A DNA stretch of 64,000 bases. Origin: Amycolatopsis lexingtonensis (GTDB lineage Bacteria > Actinomycetota > Actinomycetes > Mycobacteriales > Pseudonocardiaceae). The position numbers and the translations under genes were made by a program. Positions 34,663 through 43,987 of the stretch are shown piece by piece. Position 1 is the stretch's first letter; each line of letters begins with the position of its first letter. The stretch lies in the NCBI RefSeq assembly GCF_014873755.1, contig NZ_JADBEG010000001.1, positions 3,908,501 to 3,972,500 of the forward strand. Direction: 5' to 3'. Below the pieces are notes generated by a model, which did no database searches, was not told where the DNA came from, and saw only the letters and a program-made list of their open reading frames with translations.

Positions 34663-36141
34663 TCAGCGACCCGACTCGCCCTTCCAGCGGGCCAAACGCC
34701 CGGCTCGGTCCACCGCGCGCAGCCGTCGCTCGACCGAATCGCGGACCACCGATGTCGTGACCACCAGCAGCTGGTCGTGCTCCTGCAACCGGCTGGTCTT
34801 CTGCGGCGTGAAGCCCGCGCCGTCGCGCACGACCAGGCTGATCGTCGCTCCAACAGGCAGCCGCAGCTCCGACAGGTACACGCCGTGCAGCTTCGAACCG
34901 GGCTGGATGCGTACCTGCAGCAGTTCGGCGCCGAGTTCGTCCAGCGGGGCCGAGTCGACCTCGATCTCGTGCGGCTCGGACTTCTTCGCCAGACCCAGCC
35001 AGCGCGCGAGCGGGCCGAGCGTCGCGCCCTGCAGCAGCGTCAGGACGATGACCAGCACGAACACCGCGTCGACCAGCCGCTGGGCGCCGGGCACTCCCTG
35101 GGACAGCGGGATCATCGCGAGCACGATCGGCACCGCGCCGCGCAGGCCGGCCCACGACAGGAACGCCTGTTCCCGCCACGGCAGCCGGAACGGCAGCACC
35201 GACAGCACCACCGAGATCGGCCGCGCCAGCAGCAGGACGACCGCGCCCGCGACCAGGCCCGGCACGATCGCGTCGAGCAGCCGGCCCGGCGAGGCGAACA
35301 GCCCGAGCAGCACGAACAGGCCGATCTGCGCCAGCCAGCCCAGTCCCTCGGCGAACGAGAGCGTGTCCGAGCGGTGCGGCAGCCGGGAATTGCCGAGCAC
35401 CAGCGCCGCGACGTAGGTGGCGAGCAACCCGGACGCGTGCGCCAGCTGTCCGGACGAGTACGCCACGACGCACACCGCGACCGTGGCCAGCGGGTACAGG
35501 CCGGTCGCCGGCAGGGCGGCGCGGCGCAGCGCGATCCCGCCGAGCCAGCCGAACGCGAGCCCGATGGCCAGGCCCGCGCCGAGCTCGTAGACCGCGAGCA
35601 GCGGCAGCGTCCAGTCCACAGTGGTGCCTTCGGCCAGCACGACGACGGCGATGTACGCCGGCGCGTCGTTGATGCCCGACTCGAGTTCGAGCGCGCCGGT
35701 GAGCCGTTTGCCGATGCCGGCCGAGCGCAGCACGGAGAACACCGCGGCCGCGTCGGTGGAGGCGAGCACCGCGCCCCACAGCAGCGCGATCCGCCAGTCG
35801 AGGCCCAGCAGCCAGTGCAGGGCCGCGCCGGTGACCGCGATGCTCACCACTACGGCCATTGTGGACAGTGCGATCCCGATGCCCAGCGCGGGTTTCACCG
35901 CCGACCAGCGGGTGGTCAGGCCACCTTCGGCGAGGATCATGACCAGCGCGGCGAGGCCGAGCGACTGGGTCAGTTCGGGGCTGTCGAACCGGATGCCGAA
36001 GCCGGCTTCGCCCAGCAGCACCCCGATCGCGAGGTAGAGCAGCAGCGAGGGCAGGCCGAGCCGGATCGAAACCCGCACGGCGAGCACGGAGGCGAGCAGC
36101 ACGACGCCGCCGACGCCGAGCAGCACGGGAAGCTGGTCCAT
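34663..36141 (-). CDS. K+/H+ antiporter of the NhaP2/CvrA type
   Basis: A 492-residue CPA1 antiporter with about 12-13 membrane helices. The first contains VLLGVGGVVLLASVLAVRVS. Conserved segments are LVMILAEGGLTT, LLWGAVLASTDAAAVFSVLR with the transport aspartate, LELESGINDAPAYIAVVVL, and SWAGLRGAVPIVLAMIPL. A C-terminal TrkA-C-like domain (about 400-480; GSKLHGVYLSELRLPVGATI) should sense a nucleotide or ion. It exports K+ or other monovalent cations and helps pH and osmotic balance. It stands alone between the MITE-like element and the ArsR regulator. Confidence 0.9.
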   Translation of the reverse strand: MDQLPVLLGVGGVVLLASVLAVRVSIRLGLPSLLLYLAIGVLLGEAGFGIRFDSPELTQSLGLAALVMILAEGGLTTRWSAVKPALGIGIALSTMAVVVSIAVTGAALHWLLGLDWRIALLWGAVLASTDAAAVFSVLRSAGIGKRLTGALELESGINDAPAYIAVVVLAEGTTVDWTLPLLAVYELGAGLAIGLAFGWLGGIALRRAALPATGLYPLATVAVCVVAYSSGQLAHASGLLATYVAALVLGNSRLPHRSDTLSFAEGLGWLAQIGLFVLLGLFASPGRLLDAIVPGLVAGAVVLLLARPISVVLSVLPFRLPWREQAFLSWAGLRGAVPIVLAMIPLSQGVPGAQRLVDAVFVLVIVLTLLQGATLGPLARWLGLAKKSEPHEIEVDSAPLDELGAELLQVRIQPGSKLHGVYLSELRLPVGATISLVVRDGAGFTPQKTSRLQEHDQLLVVTTSVVRDSVERRLRAVDRAGRLARWKGESGR

Positions 36142-36238
36142 GCCGCCTCCCTCCCGAGTGCCGTGGGGCCCTCAGAATAGTGAAGCGGCCTGGTTAACTC
36201 GTTCGTGTACCGCTGCCGCGCGCCGGACACCCGGTGTG

Positions 36239-36922
36239 TTAAGGACCGCCGAGCGCGTCGAGTTCGACACCGAGCGCCGCGAACGGCCGCCGCGCCGCCG
36301 GGAGGACCTTGACCGCGCGGTGCCCGTCGCGGACGACCCAGCCGGCGTCGACGGCCCGGTCCAGCAGGGCCGCGGGGAGCGCGCCGGCGAGGTGGTCGCG
36401 GCGCTCCGTCCAATCGAGACAGTCGCGCAGCAGCGCCCGCCGCCCGGCGGCGACCGGGACGCCGAGACCGGCCAGCACCTCGCGGCCGGGCCCGGTCAGC
36501 GTCAGCCCGTCGGCGGTGTCCACCAGCCCGGTCGCCAGCATGCCGTCGCGGAGTGCGACGCCGAGGACGCCGGCGAGGTGGTCGTAGCAGGTCCGCGCGA
36601 AGCCGAGCCGCTTCACCCGCAGCGACGCCTTCAGCCCGGTGACCGGCCGGTGTTCGGCGTGCTGGGCCAGGTGCTCGATCAGCTCGGCCACGCGCGGGTC
36701 GGCGATCCGCACGTAGCTGGCCCGGCCCTGCTTGACGCGGGCGACGAAGCCGGCGTCGGTCAGCCGGGTGACATGCTCGCTGGCGGTCGAGAGCGCGATC
36801 CCGGCCGTCTTCGCGAGTTCGCCGACCGTCCAGGCCCGGCCGTCGAGCAGCACGAGGCACATGGTGGCCCGGCTCGGGTCGGCGAGCACCGCGGCGACCT
36901 CGGCGAGGGCGATCGTCTCCAT
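36239..36922 (-). CDS. ArsR-family regulator with C-terminal DHLAG domain
   Basis: A 227-residue regulator. The winged helix includes LADPSRATMCLVLLDGRAWT and ELAKTAGIALSTASEHVTRL. The larger C-terminal half has ARTCYDHLAGVLGVAL and LRDCLDWTERRDHLAGAL, a domain also found in the ArsR at 48107. This long form is typical of actinobacterial regulators next to exporters or oxidoreductases, but here no obvious target is adjacent. It is 66 bases downstream of the penicillin-binding protein gene, with a perfect palindrome between. Confidence 0.85.
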   Translation of the reverse strand: METIALAEVAAVLADPSRATMCLVLLDGRAWTVGELAKTAGIALSTASEHVTRLTDAGFVARVKQGRASYVRIADPRVAELIEHLAQHAEHRPVTGLKASLRVKRLGFARTCYDHLAGVLGVALRDGMLATGLVDTADGLTLTGPGREVLAGLGVPVAAGRRALLRDCLDWTERRDHLAGALPAALLDRAVDAGWVVRDGHRAVKVLPAARRPFAALGVELDALGGP

Positions 36923-36961
36923 GCCCCCACGGTACGAGCCGCGCGCTTCGGCCCCCGCCGA

Positions 36962-36989
36962 AGCGTCACTTTCACGTGAAAGTGACGCT
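36962..36989. terminator. Perfect 28-bp palindrome between PBP and ArsR genes
   Basis: The half AGCGTCACTTTCAC is followed directly by its exact complement, ending one base into the PBP stop codon. It can form a hairpin without a T tract, as many actinobacterial terminators do, or serve as an operator for the ArsR protein that starts 40 bases downstream. Confidence 0.6.
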
Positions 36990-38611
36990 CAGAGCGCCTT
37001 GAGGAACTTCGCCGCCAGGGTGACCGCCGGGCCCGAGTCGTTCGAGTTCTCCAGCACCACCGCGAACGCCACGCTCCCCCGGTAGCCGACGAACCAGCCC
37101 GTCGCGTTGGAGCCGTCGCCGAACTGGGCCGTGCCCGTCTTCCCGAAGACGGTCCCGGCGCCCGCCGCGGCCCGGCCGGTGCCGCTGGTCACCACCGCGC
37201 GCATCAGCTTCCGGACCTCGCCGAGCACCGCACCGGGCGGCGCCGAATAGCCCTTGACCACCGTGGTCGGCAGGTCGTGCCACAGCCTCGGCGTGATCGC
37301 CTTGCCCGCCGCCACCGTCGCGGCCATCATCGCGCCACCGAGCGCGCTGGCCTGGATGCGGCCCTGGCCGAAGCCGTCCTCGACCTGCTCGTCCTTGCTC
37401 GCCGCCGGCTCGACCTTGCCCAGCTCCGTCTTGATGCCGGGGATCTCGTAGTCGGCGTTGAGCCCGAGCTCGTCCGCCGCCTTCTTCAGCCCGTCGGCCG
37501 GCAGCGCCAGCGCGAGCTGCCCGAACGTCGTGTTGCAGGACCGCGCGAACGCCGTCTGCAGGTTCGTCGCGCCCAGCTCGAAGCCCTCGTTGCGCACCGT
37601 GCGCGTGCCGATCGTGGCGACGCCGGGGCAGTCGACGGGCGACCCCGCGTTCAGCCCGCTCTGCTGGACCGCCGCGACGGCCGTCGCGATCTTGAACGAC
37701 GAACCGGGCTCGTACAGACCGCTGAGCGCCTTCGGCGAGTTCCCGGCGGCCGCGTTCTGGGCGACGGCGAGGATGTCGCCCGAGCCGGTGTCGAGCGCGA
37801 CCAGCATGGCCGACCCCGAGTAGCCGTCGACCGCGGCCTGCGCGGCGTTCTGCGCGGCCAGGCTCAAGCTCGACGTCAGCGGCTTGGTCCCGTCCTCGGC
37901 CGGCTTGCCGAACAGCGTCTCCAGGCTCTTCCCGCTCGTGTCGACGCGCTGGACGGCGAACCCGCTGCCCGAAGCGGCGGTGACCTGCCCGGTGAGCGCC
38001 GAACGCAGCAGCGGCGCCGGGTTCCCGTCCACCGGGCGCGTCCCGCCCGCCCCGGCGATGAGCAGCGGCTTGCCGTCGCGGTCGGCGACCGCCGTGGTGT
38101 CCGTGGCGGCGGTGCTGACCACCAGCCGCTGGCCGGCCTCCAGCTTCGGGTGCAGCAACGACGGCGCCCAGTGCACGAGCCACTTCCCGCCGGCGAGGTT
38201 GAGCTGGAACGGGACGTCGTAGTTCCACACCCCGCCCTTCAGCGACCACGCCATGCTGAAGGTCCCGCCGGTCGTCTTCGCCCCGGCCGGCGTCGGCTGC
38301 AGCACGGTCAGCTTGGCGACGACCGACTTCGGGCTCAGCGTGTTCCGCGCGTCCCGCAGCGCCACCGCGGCCGCGGCGTTGTCGTCGGTCAGCCGGGCGG
38401 CCGCGTCGGGGTTGTTCTCGGTCAGGTCCTGGACGTACTCGGTGATCGCCGAGTGCGGGTCGAGCGCGCCCGGGCTCTCGACCGAAGTCGCCCCGGCCTC
38501 CGCCGTCGGCGCCGCGTTCCCGCCGTTCAGCACGAAGAAAGCCGCCACCACGACCACGACGACCAGCAGCGCGCCGCCGATCAGGATCCCGCGTCTCTTG
38601 CCAGGACTCAT
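36989..38611 (-). CDS. Penicillin-binding transpeptidase with MecA_N-like domain
   Basis: A 540-residue membrane-anchored PBP. One helix covers residues 9-28. Residues about 50-160 form an NTF2-like/MecA_N domain (HSAITEYVQDLTENNPDAAA...GGTFSMAWSLKGGVWNYDV). A dimerisation segment follows, then the transpeptidase: SxxK at S304-K307 in GSSFKIAT, SxN at S358-N360 in RSCNTT, and KTG at K491 in FGKTGTAQF. All catalytic residues are present. It cross-links peptidoglycan; related to the Rv2864c group, but without a lipobox cysteine. The ATG at 38611 has GGGGAGGGGAAACC upstream. MecA_N domains can accompany low beta-lactam affinity, which sequence alone does not show. Confidence 0.9.
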   Translation of the reverse strand: MSPGKRRGILIGGALLVVVVVVAAFFVLNGGNAAPTAEAGATSVESPGALDPHSAITEYVQDLTENNPDAAARLTDDNAAAAVALRDARNTLSPKSVVAKLTVLQPTPAGAKTTGGTFSMAWSLKGGVWNYDVPFQLNLAGGKWLVHWAPSLLHPKLEAGQRLVVSTAATDTTAVADRDGKPLLIAGAGGTRPVDGNPAPLLRSALTGQVTAASGSGFAVQRVDTSGKSLETLFGKPAEDGTKPLTSSLSLAAQNAAQAAVDGYSGSAMLVALDTGSGDILAVAQNAAAGNSPKALSGLYEPGSSFKIATAVAAVQQSGLNAGSPVDCPGVATIGTRTVRNEGFELGATNLQTAFARSCNTTFGQLALALPADGLKKAADELGLNADYEIPGIKTELGKVEPAASKDEQVEDGFGQGRIQASALGGAMMAATVAAGKAITPRLWHDLPTTVVKGYSAPPGAVLGEVRKLMRAVVTSGTGRAAAGAGTVFGKTGTAQFGDGSNATGWFVGYRGSVAFAVVLENSNDSGPAVTLAAKFLKAL

Positions 38612-38687
38612 CCCGGTTTCCCCTCCCCCAAGGAATGCCACCGTCGTGGGTGACCGGCCGAGCTTACCGGTCACCCACGACGGTTCG

Positions 38688-41600
38688 TCAGGCTTTTTCG
38701 ACCGCGGCAGTCACCTTCGTGCCGTCGCCGACCGTGCCGGCGAAGCCCGCGCTCGCCGGCTCGTACGCCACCGACGTCGCCAGCGTCTCCGAGGCCAGGA
38801 ACTCCTGGTACGCCCGAGCCGCTTCGACGACCTCGGCCGGCGCGTCGACGGTCAGCGCGATCCGGTCCGCGACGTCGAGCCCGGCGTCGCGGCGGGCCTG
38901 CTGCACGACCCGGACCAGGTCGCGGACCACGCCTTCGGCCGCCAGCTCCGGCGTCACCTCGGTGTCGAGCAGGACCAGCCCGGACCCGCCGGGCAGCTCC
39001 GCCGCCGCGCCGCCGCCCTTGGCGACCAGCCGGCGGTCGAACTCGCCTTCCTGCAGTGCGATCCCGGCCGCGACCACGGTGTCGCCCTGCAGCGACCAGT
39101 CGCCCGCCTTGACGGCCTTGATCACCGTCTGGACGTCCTTGCCCAGCCGCGGGCCGGCGGCGCGGGCGTTCACCGCGACCTCGAACCCGCCGTGCGCGGC
39201 GACGTCGGTGGTCAGCTCGACCGCCTTGACGTTCACCTCGTCGCGCAGGATGTCGGCGAAGGCCGCCAGCGACTCGGCGTCCTCGGCCGCCACGACCAGC
39301 GACGACAGCGGCAGCCGCACGCGCAGCTTGTTCGCCTTGCGCAGCGACAGCGCCGACGACGCCACCTGCCGCACCCGGTCCATCGCGGTCACCAGCGCCG
39401 CGTCCGCGGGCAGGTCGAGCGCGTTCGGCCAGTCGGTCAGGTGCACCGAGCGGCCACCGGTCAGGCCGCGCCAGACGACCTCGGTGGTCAGCGGCAGCAG
39501 CGGCGCCGCCACCCGCGAAGTCACCTCGAGCACGGTGTGCAGCGTGTCGATCGCGTCCTTGTCGCCGGCCCAGAAGCGGTCCCGCGAGCGGCGCACGTAC
39601 CAGTTGGTCAGGACCTCGAGGAAGTCCCGCACGGTCTGGCACGCGCCCGCGACGTCGTAGCTGTCCATCGCGTACTCGACGTCGGTGACCAGCTCGTGCG
39701 TCTTCGCCAGGACGTACCGGTCGAGCACGTTCGGCGAATCCGTGCGCCACCGGCCTTCCACGCCTTCGGCGTTCGCGTACAGCGCGAGGAAGTAGTACGA
39801 GTTCCACAGCGGCAGCACGGCCTGGCGGACGGCGTCGCGGATGCCCTTGTCGGTGACGACGAGGTTGCCGCCGCGCAGGATCGGGCTCGCCATCAGGTAC
39901 CAGCGCATGGCGTCGGAGCCGTCGCGCTCGAAGACCTCGTTGACGTCCGGGTAGTTGCGCAGCGACTTGGACATCTTCTGGCCGTCCGAGCCGAGCACGA
40001 TGCCGTGCGACACGCAGGTGCGGAACGCCGGCCGGTCGAACAGCGCCGTCGCGAGCACGTGCAGCAGGTAGAACCAGCCGCGGGTCTGCCCGATGTACTC
40101 GACGATGAAGTCGCTCGGGTAGTGGTGCTCGAACCAGTCGGCGTTCTCGAACGGGTAGTGCACCTGGGCGTAGGGCATCGAGCCGGAGTCGAACCAGACG
40201 TCGAGGACGTCCGGCACGCGGCGCATGGTGGACTTCCCGGTCGGGTCGTCCGGGTTCGGCCGGGTCAGCTCGTCGATGTAGGGCCGGTGCAGGTTGTCCA
40301 GCCGCACGCCGAAGTCGGCCTCCAGCTCGTCGAGCGAGCCGTAGACGTCGGTGCGCGGGTACTCGGGGTTGTCGGACTGCCACACCGGGATCGGCGTGCC
40401 GAAGTACCGGTTGCGGGAGATCGACCAGTCGATGGCGTTCTCCAGCCACTTCCCGAACTGGCCGTCCTTGACGTTCTCCGGGTACCAGGTGATCTGCTGG
40501 TTCAGCTCGACCATCCGGTCCTTGAACTGCGTCACCGCGACGAACCACGACGACACCGCGCGGTAGATCAGCGGGTTCCGGCAGCGCCAGCAGTGCGGGT
40601 AGCTGTGGTCGTAGGTCTCGTGCCGCAGCAGCACGGCACCCTGCTGCCCGGCCGAGCCCGTGCCGTTCTTGAGGTCCCGCACGATGTTCGGGTTGGCGTC
40701 GAAGACCTGCTGGCCCTCGTAGTCCGGCACGGTGGCGTCGAACTTGCCGTGCGCGTCGACCGGCGTGACCGGCGGGATGCCCGCCGCGTCGGTGACCACC
40801 TTGTCGTCGGCGCCGTAGGCCGGGGCGATGTGCACGACCCCGGTGCCGTCGTCGGTGGTGACGTAGTCGGCGGCGAGGATCTGGTGCGCGTTCTCGGTGC
40901 CGGTGAAGTACGGGAACGGCGGCGCGTACCGGGTGCCGAGCAGCTGGGTACCGGTGTAGCGCGCGACGACCGCGGGCTCTTCGCCGAGTTCACGCTCGTA
41001 CGCGGCGACGCGCGCTTCGGCGAGCAGGAACCGCTTGCCGTCGCTCTCCACGACGACGTAGTCGACGTCCGGGTGCACGGCGGTGGCGAGGTTCGACGGC
41101 AGCGTCCACGGCGTGGTCGTCCAGATCAGCAGGTAGGTGCCGTCGAGGTCGTTGTCGTTGCCCTGCAACCGGAAGCCGACCGTGACGGCCGGGTCCTGGC
41201 GGTTGCGGTAGACGTCGGCGTCCATGCCCAGCTCGTGGTTGGACAGCGGCGTCGCGTCGCGCCAGCAGTAGGGCAGGACGCGGTAGCCCTCGTAGACGAG
41301 TCCCTTGTCCCACAGGCGCTTGAACGCCCAGAGCACCGACTCCATGTACGTGACGTCGAGGGTCTTGTAGTCGTTGTCGAAGTCGACCCAGCGCGCCTGG
41401 CGCGTGACGTACTCGCGCCACTCGTCGGTGTAGCGCAGCACGGACTCCCGCGAAGCCTCGTTGAACTTCGCGATGCCCATCTCTTCGATCTCGGACGTCT
41501 CGGTGATCCCGAGCTGGCGCATGGCCTCGAGTTCGGCGGGCAGGCCGTGGGTGTCCCAGCCGAAGCGGCGCTCGACCTTGCGGCCCTTCATCGTCTGGTA

Positions 41601-41846
41601 GCGCGGCACCAGGTCCTTGACGTACCCGGTGAGCAGGTGGCCGTAGTGCGGCAGGCCGTTGGCGAACGGCGGGCCGTCGTAGAAGACGTACTCGTTGTCG
41701 CCGTGCTCGCCCGCCGGGCGCGCGTCGATCGTCGCCTGGAACGTCCGGTCCGTCTCCCAGTAGGCGAGGACCTGCTTCTCCAGCTCGGGGAAGGACGGCT
41801 GCGACGGGACGCCCGCACCGTCGTTCAGCTGGGCCTGGGGGTACAT
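38688..41846 (-). CDS. ileS: Isoleucyl-tRNA synthetase
   Basis: A 1052-residue class I synthetase. The HIGH motif is HYGH (67-70) in [21 protein letters not shown] follows, the editing domain contains [11 protein letters not shown], and KMSKS is in [11 protein letters not shown] near residue 623. The anticodon-binding domain and a C-terminal region follow. The HYGH form and length fit the eukaryote-like type 2 IleRS found in many actinobacteria, a type associated with low mupirocin sensitivity. It is preceded by a T-box leader, so expression should rise when tRNA-Ile is uncharged. The ATG at 41846 has GAGGAG upstream. Confidence 0.96.
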   Translation of the reverse strand: MYPQAQLNDGAGVPSQPSFPELEKQVLAYWETDRTFQATIDARPAGEHGDNEYVFYDGPPFANGLPHYGHLLTGYVKDLVPRYQTMKGRKVERRFGWDTHGLPAELEAMRQLGITETSEIEEMGIAKFNEASRESVLRYTDEWREYVTRQARWVDFDNDYKTLDVTYMESVLWAFKRLWDKGLVYEGYRVLPYCWRDATPLSNHELGMDADVYRNRQDPAVTVGFRLQGNDNDLDGTYLLIWTTTPWTLPSNLATAVHPDVDYVVVESDGKRFLLAEARVAAYERELGEEPAVVARYTGTQLLGTRYAPPFPYFTGTENAHQILAADYVTTDDGTGVVHIAPAYGADDKVVTDAAGIPPVTPVDAHGKFDATVPDYEGQQVFDANPNIVRDLKNGTGSAGQQGAVLLRHETYDHSYPHCWRCRNPLIYRAVSSWFVAVTQFKDRMVELNQQITWYPENVKDGQFGKWLENAIDWSISRNRYFGTPIPVWQSDNPEYPRTDVYGSLDELEADFGVRLDNLHRPYIDELTRPNPDDPTGKSTMRRVPDVLDVWFDSGSMPYAQVHYPFENADWFEHHYPSDFIVEYIGQTRGWFYLLHVLATALFDRPAFRTCVSHGIVLGSDGQKMSKSLRNYPDVNEVFERDGSDAMRWYLMASPILRGGNLVVTDKGIRDAVRQAVLPLWNSYYFLALYANAEGVEGRWRTDSPNVLDRYVLAKTHELVTDVEYAMDSYDVAGACQTVRDFLEVLTNWYVRRSRDRFWAGDKDAIDTLHTVLEVTSRVAAPLLPLTTEVVWRGLTGGRSVHLTDWPNALDLPADAALVTAMDRVRQVASSALSLRKANKLRVRLPLSSLVVAAEDAESLAAFADILRDEVNVKAVELTTDVAAHGGFEVAVNARAAGPRLGKDVQTVIKAVKAGDWSLQGDTVVAAGIALQEGEFDRRLVAKGGGAAAELPGGSGLVLLDTEVTPELAAEGVVRDLVRVVQQARRDAGLDVADRIALTVDAPAEVVEAARAYQEFLASETLATSVAYEPASAGFAGTVGDGTKVTAAVEKA

Positions 41847-41854
41847 CCGGGTGC

Positions 41855-42082
41855 TCCTCGGTTCGTCGCTCTCGTACGGACGACCGGGTTCCCGGTCACC
41901 CACACGGGGACGAGACGCCTGGCGGCGTTCCGCGGTACCACCCCGCTTGCCCGCTCGCGCGGACCGCTTCGTTCGGCGGCTGTCACGGGCCGCACCCGTC
42001 CGGTTCTACTGAGAGCGGTGAAGCTCGGTTCTTCCGGAGGCTCCCCGGTGATGGCCGGATCGGCGCCTTGCTGGTACCAGGT
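41855..42082 (-). promoter_or_regulatory. T-box riboswitch (translational type), isoleucine specifier
   Basis: On the minus strand a stem I with GATCCGGCCATCACCGGGGA carries the specifier ATC for Ile, followed by GCCTCCGGAAGAAC. The linker AGTAGAACCGGACGGG comes next, then the T-box itself GGGGTGGTACCGCGG (41944-41930). A 3' stem with GGGTGACCGGGAACCCGG follows and ends close to the GAGGAG ribosome site. There is no T-rich terminator, so as in other actinobacteria it should act on translation of ileS. Confidence 0.93.
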
Positions 42083-42217
42083 TAACCGCCCCGCGCAACC
42101 CGGTTGTCACGAGGGGCGCACCGGAAACGAACACGACCGCCGCGGCGATCCCCCGTTAGCATGACCGCGTGCCGCCGAGAGGGTTCGCGGCCCGAAACCA
42201 CAGGGGAACTTTTCACG

Positions 42218-43987
42218 GTGAGCCGCACTTTTCAGGTGGATCTTCGCGGGGTCGTCGACCTCCTCAGCCGCCACCTCTACTCGAGCCCGCGCGTGTACGT
42301 GCGGGAGCTGCTGCAGAACGCCGTCGACGCGGTGACTGCCCGCCGCGCGCGGGAACCCGGCGCGCCCGCGGAGATCGCGGTCGAGGTCGGCGACGGCGTC
42401 CTGAGCGTCACCGACACCGGGATCGGCCTGACCGAAGCCCAGGTGCACGAACTGCTCGCGACGATCGGGCGAAGCTCCAAAAGGGACGAACTGGGCTTCC
42501 AGCGCCACGAGTTCCTCGGCCAGTTCGGGATCGGGCTGCTGTCGGCGTTCCTCGTCGCCGACGAGGTGCGCGTCGTGACGCGGTCGGTGGACGGCGGCCC
42601 GGCCGTCGCGTGGACCGGCCGGTCCGACGGCACGTACGCCATCGGGCCGGGCGAACGGGACGAGCCGGGCACCACGGTGACCCTCGACGCGCGTCCCGGC
42701 GCCGAGCAGTGGTTCGTCCCCGGGACGGTCGCCGAGCTCGCCACGCTGTACGGCTCGATGCTGCCGTTCGGGATCACCGTCGACGGCCGGCCGGTCACCA
42801 CGCCCGTGCCGTGGGCCCACGACGACCGCGCGCCCGGGCAGCGGCAGGCCGACCTGGTCGGCTACGCGCAGGACACCCTGGGCTTCACGCCGTTCGACGT
42901 CGTCGAGCTGGACGTGCCCGCCGCCGGGCTGACCGGCGTGGCGTACGTGCTGCCGTTCCCGGCCAGCCCGGCCGAGCACGGCGGCCACCGCGTCTACCTC
43001 AAGCGGATGCTGCTCGCGGAGAACGCGCCCGGGCTGCTGCCGGACTGGGCGTTCTTCGCCCGCTGCGTCGTCGACGCGGGCGAGCTGCGGCCGACGGCGA
43101 GCCGGGAAGCGCTTTACGACGACGGACAGCTGGAGTCGGCGCGCGAGGCGCTCGGCGACCGGCTGCGCGGCTGGCTCGCCGGGCTGGCGCGGACCGCGCC
43201 CGACCGGCTGAACCGCTTCCTCGGCATCCACCACCTCGGCGTCAAGGCGCTCGCCCTGCACGACGACGAGATGCTGCGGCTGGTCGAGCAGTGGTGGCCG
43301 CTGGAGACGAACGTCGGCCGGATGACCATGGCCGAGTTCCGCGGCCGCTACGGGCTGCTGCGCTACTGCGCCACCACCGACGAGTTCCAGCAGCTGGCCG
43401 GCGTCGCGGCCGCGCAGGACATCGCCGTGATCAACGGCGGCTACACCTACGACAGCGAGCTGGCCGAGCGGATGCGGTCGCTCGAACCGGACCTGGTGGT
43501 GACCCGGCTCGACCCGAGCGACCTCACCACCGCGTTCGACGAGCTCGACAGCGCGACCGCGCTGGCCACCCGGCCGTTCGTCGCGGCCGCGCAGCGCCAC
43601 CTCGACCGGCTGGGCTGCGAGGTCGTGCTGCGCGAGTTCCAGCCGTCCAGCCTGCCGGTGCTCTACCTGCTCAACCGCGCCGCCGCGTTCGCCGGCGAGC
43701 TGCGGTCCACCAAGGAGCAGGTCGACGAGCTGTGGGCGGGCGTGCTCTCGGCGTTCGAGAAGCCCGCCGAGGACCGTCCGCAGCTGGTGCTCAACCACCG
43801 CAACCCGCTGGTGCGGCGGATCAGCCTGCTGCGGGACGACACGCTGCGCGGGCTGGCCGTCGAATCGCTCTACGGGCAGGCCCTGCTGTTCGGCAGGCAC
43901 CCGATCCGGCCGGCCGACGCCGCGCTGCTGAACCGTTCGTTCCTCGGCCTGCTGGAGCAGGCCGTCCCCGAAGAGGAGACCCGATGA
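42218..43987 (+). CDS. Hsp90-family (HtpG-like) chaperone ATPase
   Basis: A 589-residue GHKL/Hsp90 protein. The N-box is VRELLQNAVDA (E30, N34, D38), the G1 box DTGIGL (67-71) and the G2 box GQFGIGL (101-107). The middle domain has VYLKRMLLAENAPGLLPDWAFF and the family ELRPTASREAL segment with the catalytic-loop arginine. The C-terminal 200 residues differ from E. coli HtpG. It is translationally coupled (ATGA) to the TPR protein that follows, an actinobacterial pairing in which the TPR partner may act as a cochaperone. The GTG at 42218 follows AGGGGA. It is divergent from the ileS leader. Confidence 0.88.
   Translation: MSRTFQVDLRGVVDLLSRHLYSSPRVYVRELLQNAVDAVTARRAREPGAPAEIAVEVGDGVLSVTDTGIGLTEAQVHELLATIGRSSKRDELGFQRHEFLGQFGIGLLSAFLVADEVRVVTRSVDGGPAVAWTGRSDGTYAIGPGERDEPGTTVTLDARPGAEQWFVPGTVAELATLYGSMLPFGITVDGRPVTTPVPWAHDDRAPGQRQADLVGYAQDTLGFTPFDVVELDVPAAGLTGVAYVLPFPASPAEHGGHRVYLKRMLLAENAPGLLPDWAFFARCVVDAGELRPTASREALYDDGQLESAREALGDRLRGWLAGLARTAPDRLNRFLGIHHLGVKALALHDDEMLRLVEQWWPLETNVGRMTMAEFRGRYGLLRYCATTDEFQQLAGVAAAQDIAVINGGYTYDSELAERMRSLEPDLVVTRLDPSDLTTAFDELDSATALATRPFVAAAQRHLDRLGCEVVLREFQPSSLPVLYLLNRAAAFAGELRSTKEQVDELWAGVLSAFEKPAEDRPQLVLNHRNPLVRRISLLRDDTLRGLAVESLYGQALLFGRHPIRPADAALLNRSFLGLLEQAVPEEETR

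Noticed and set aside
42107..43900. Minus-strand frame opposite the Hsp90-like gene
   Set aside because: Arg/Val/Gly-rich shadow; the plus strand carries complete Hsp90 ATP-binding motifs.
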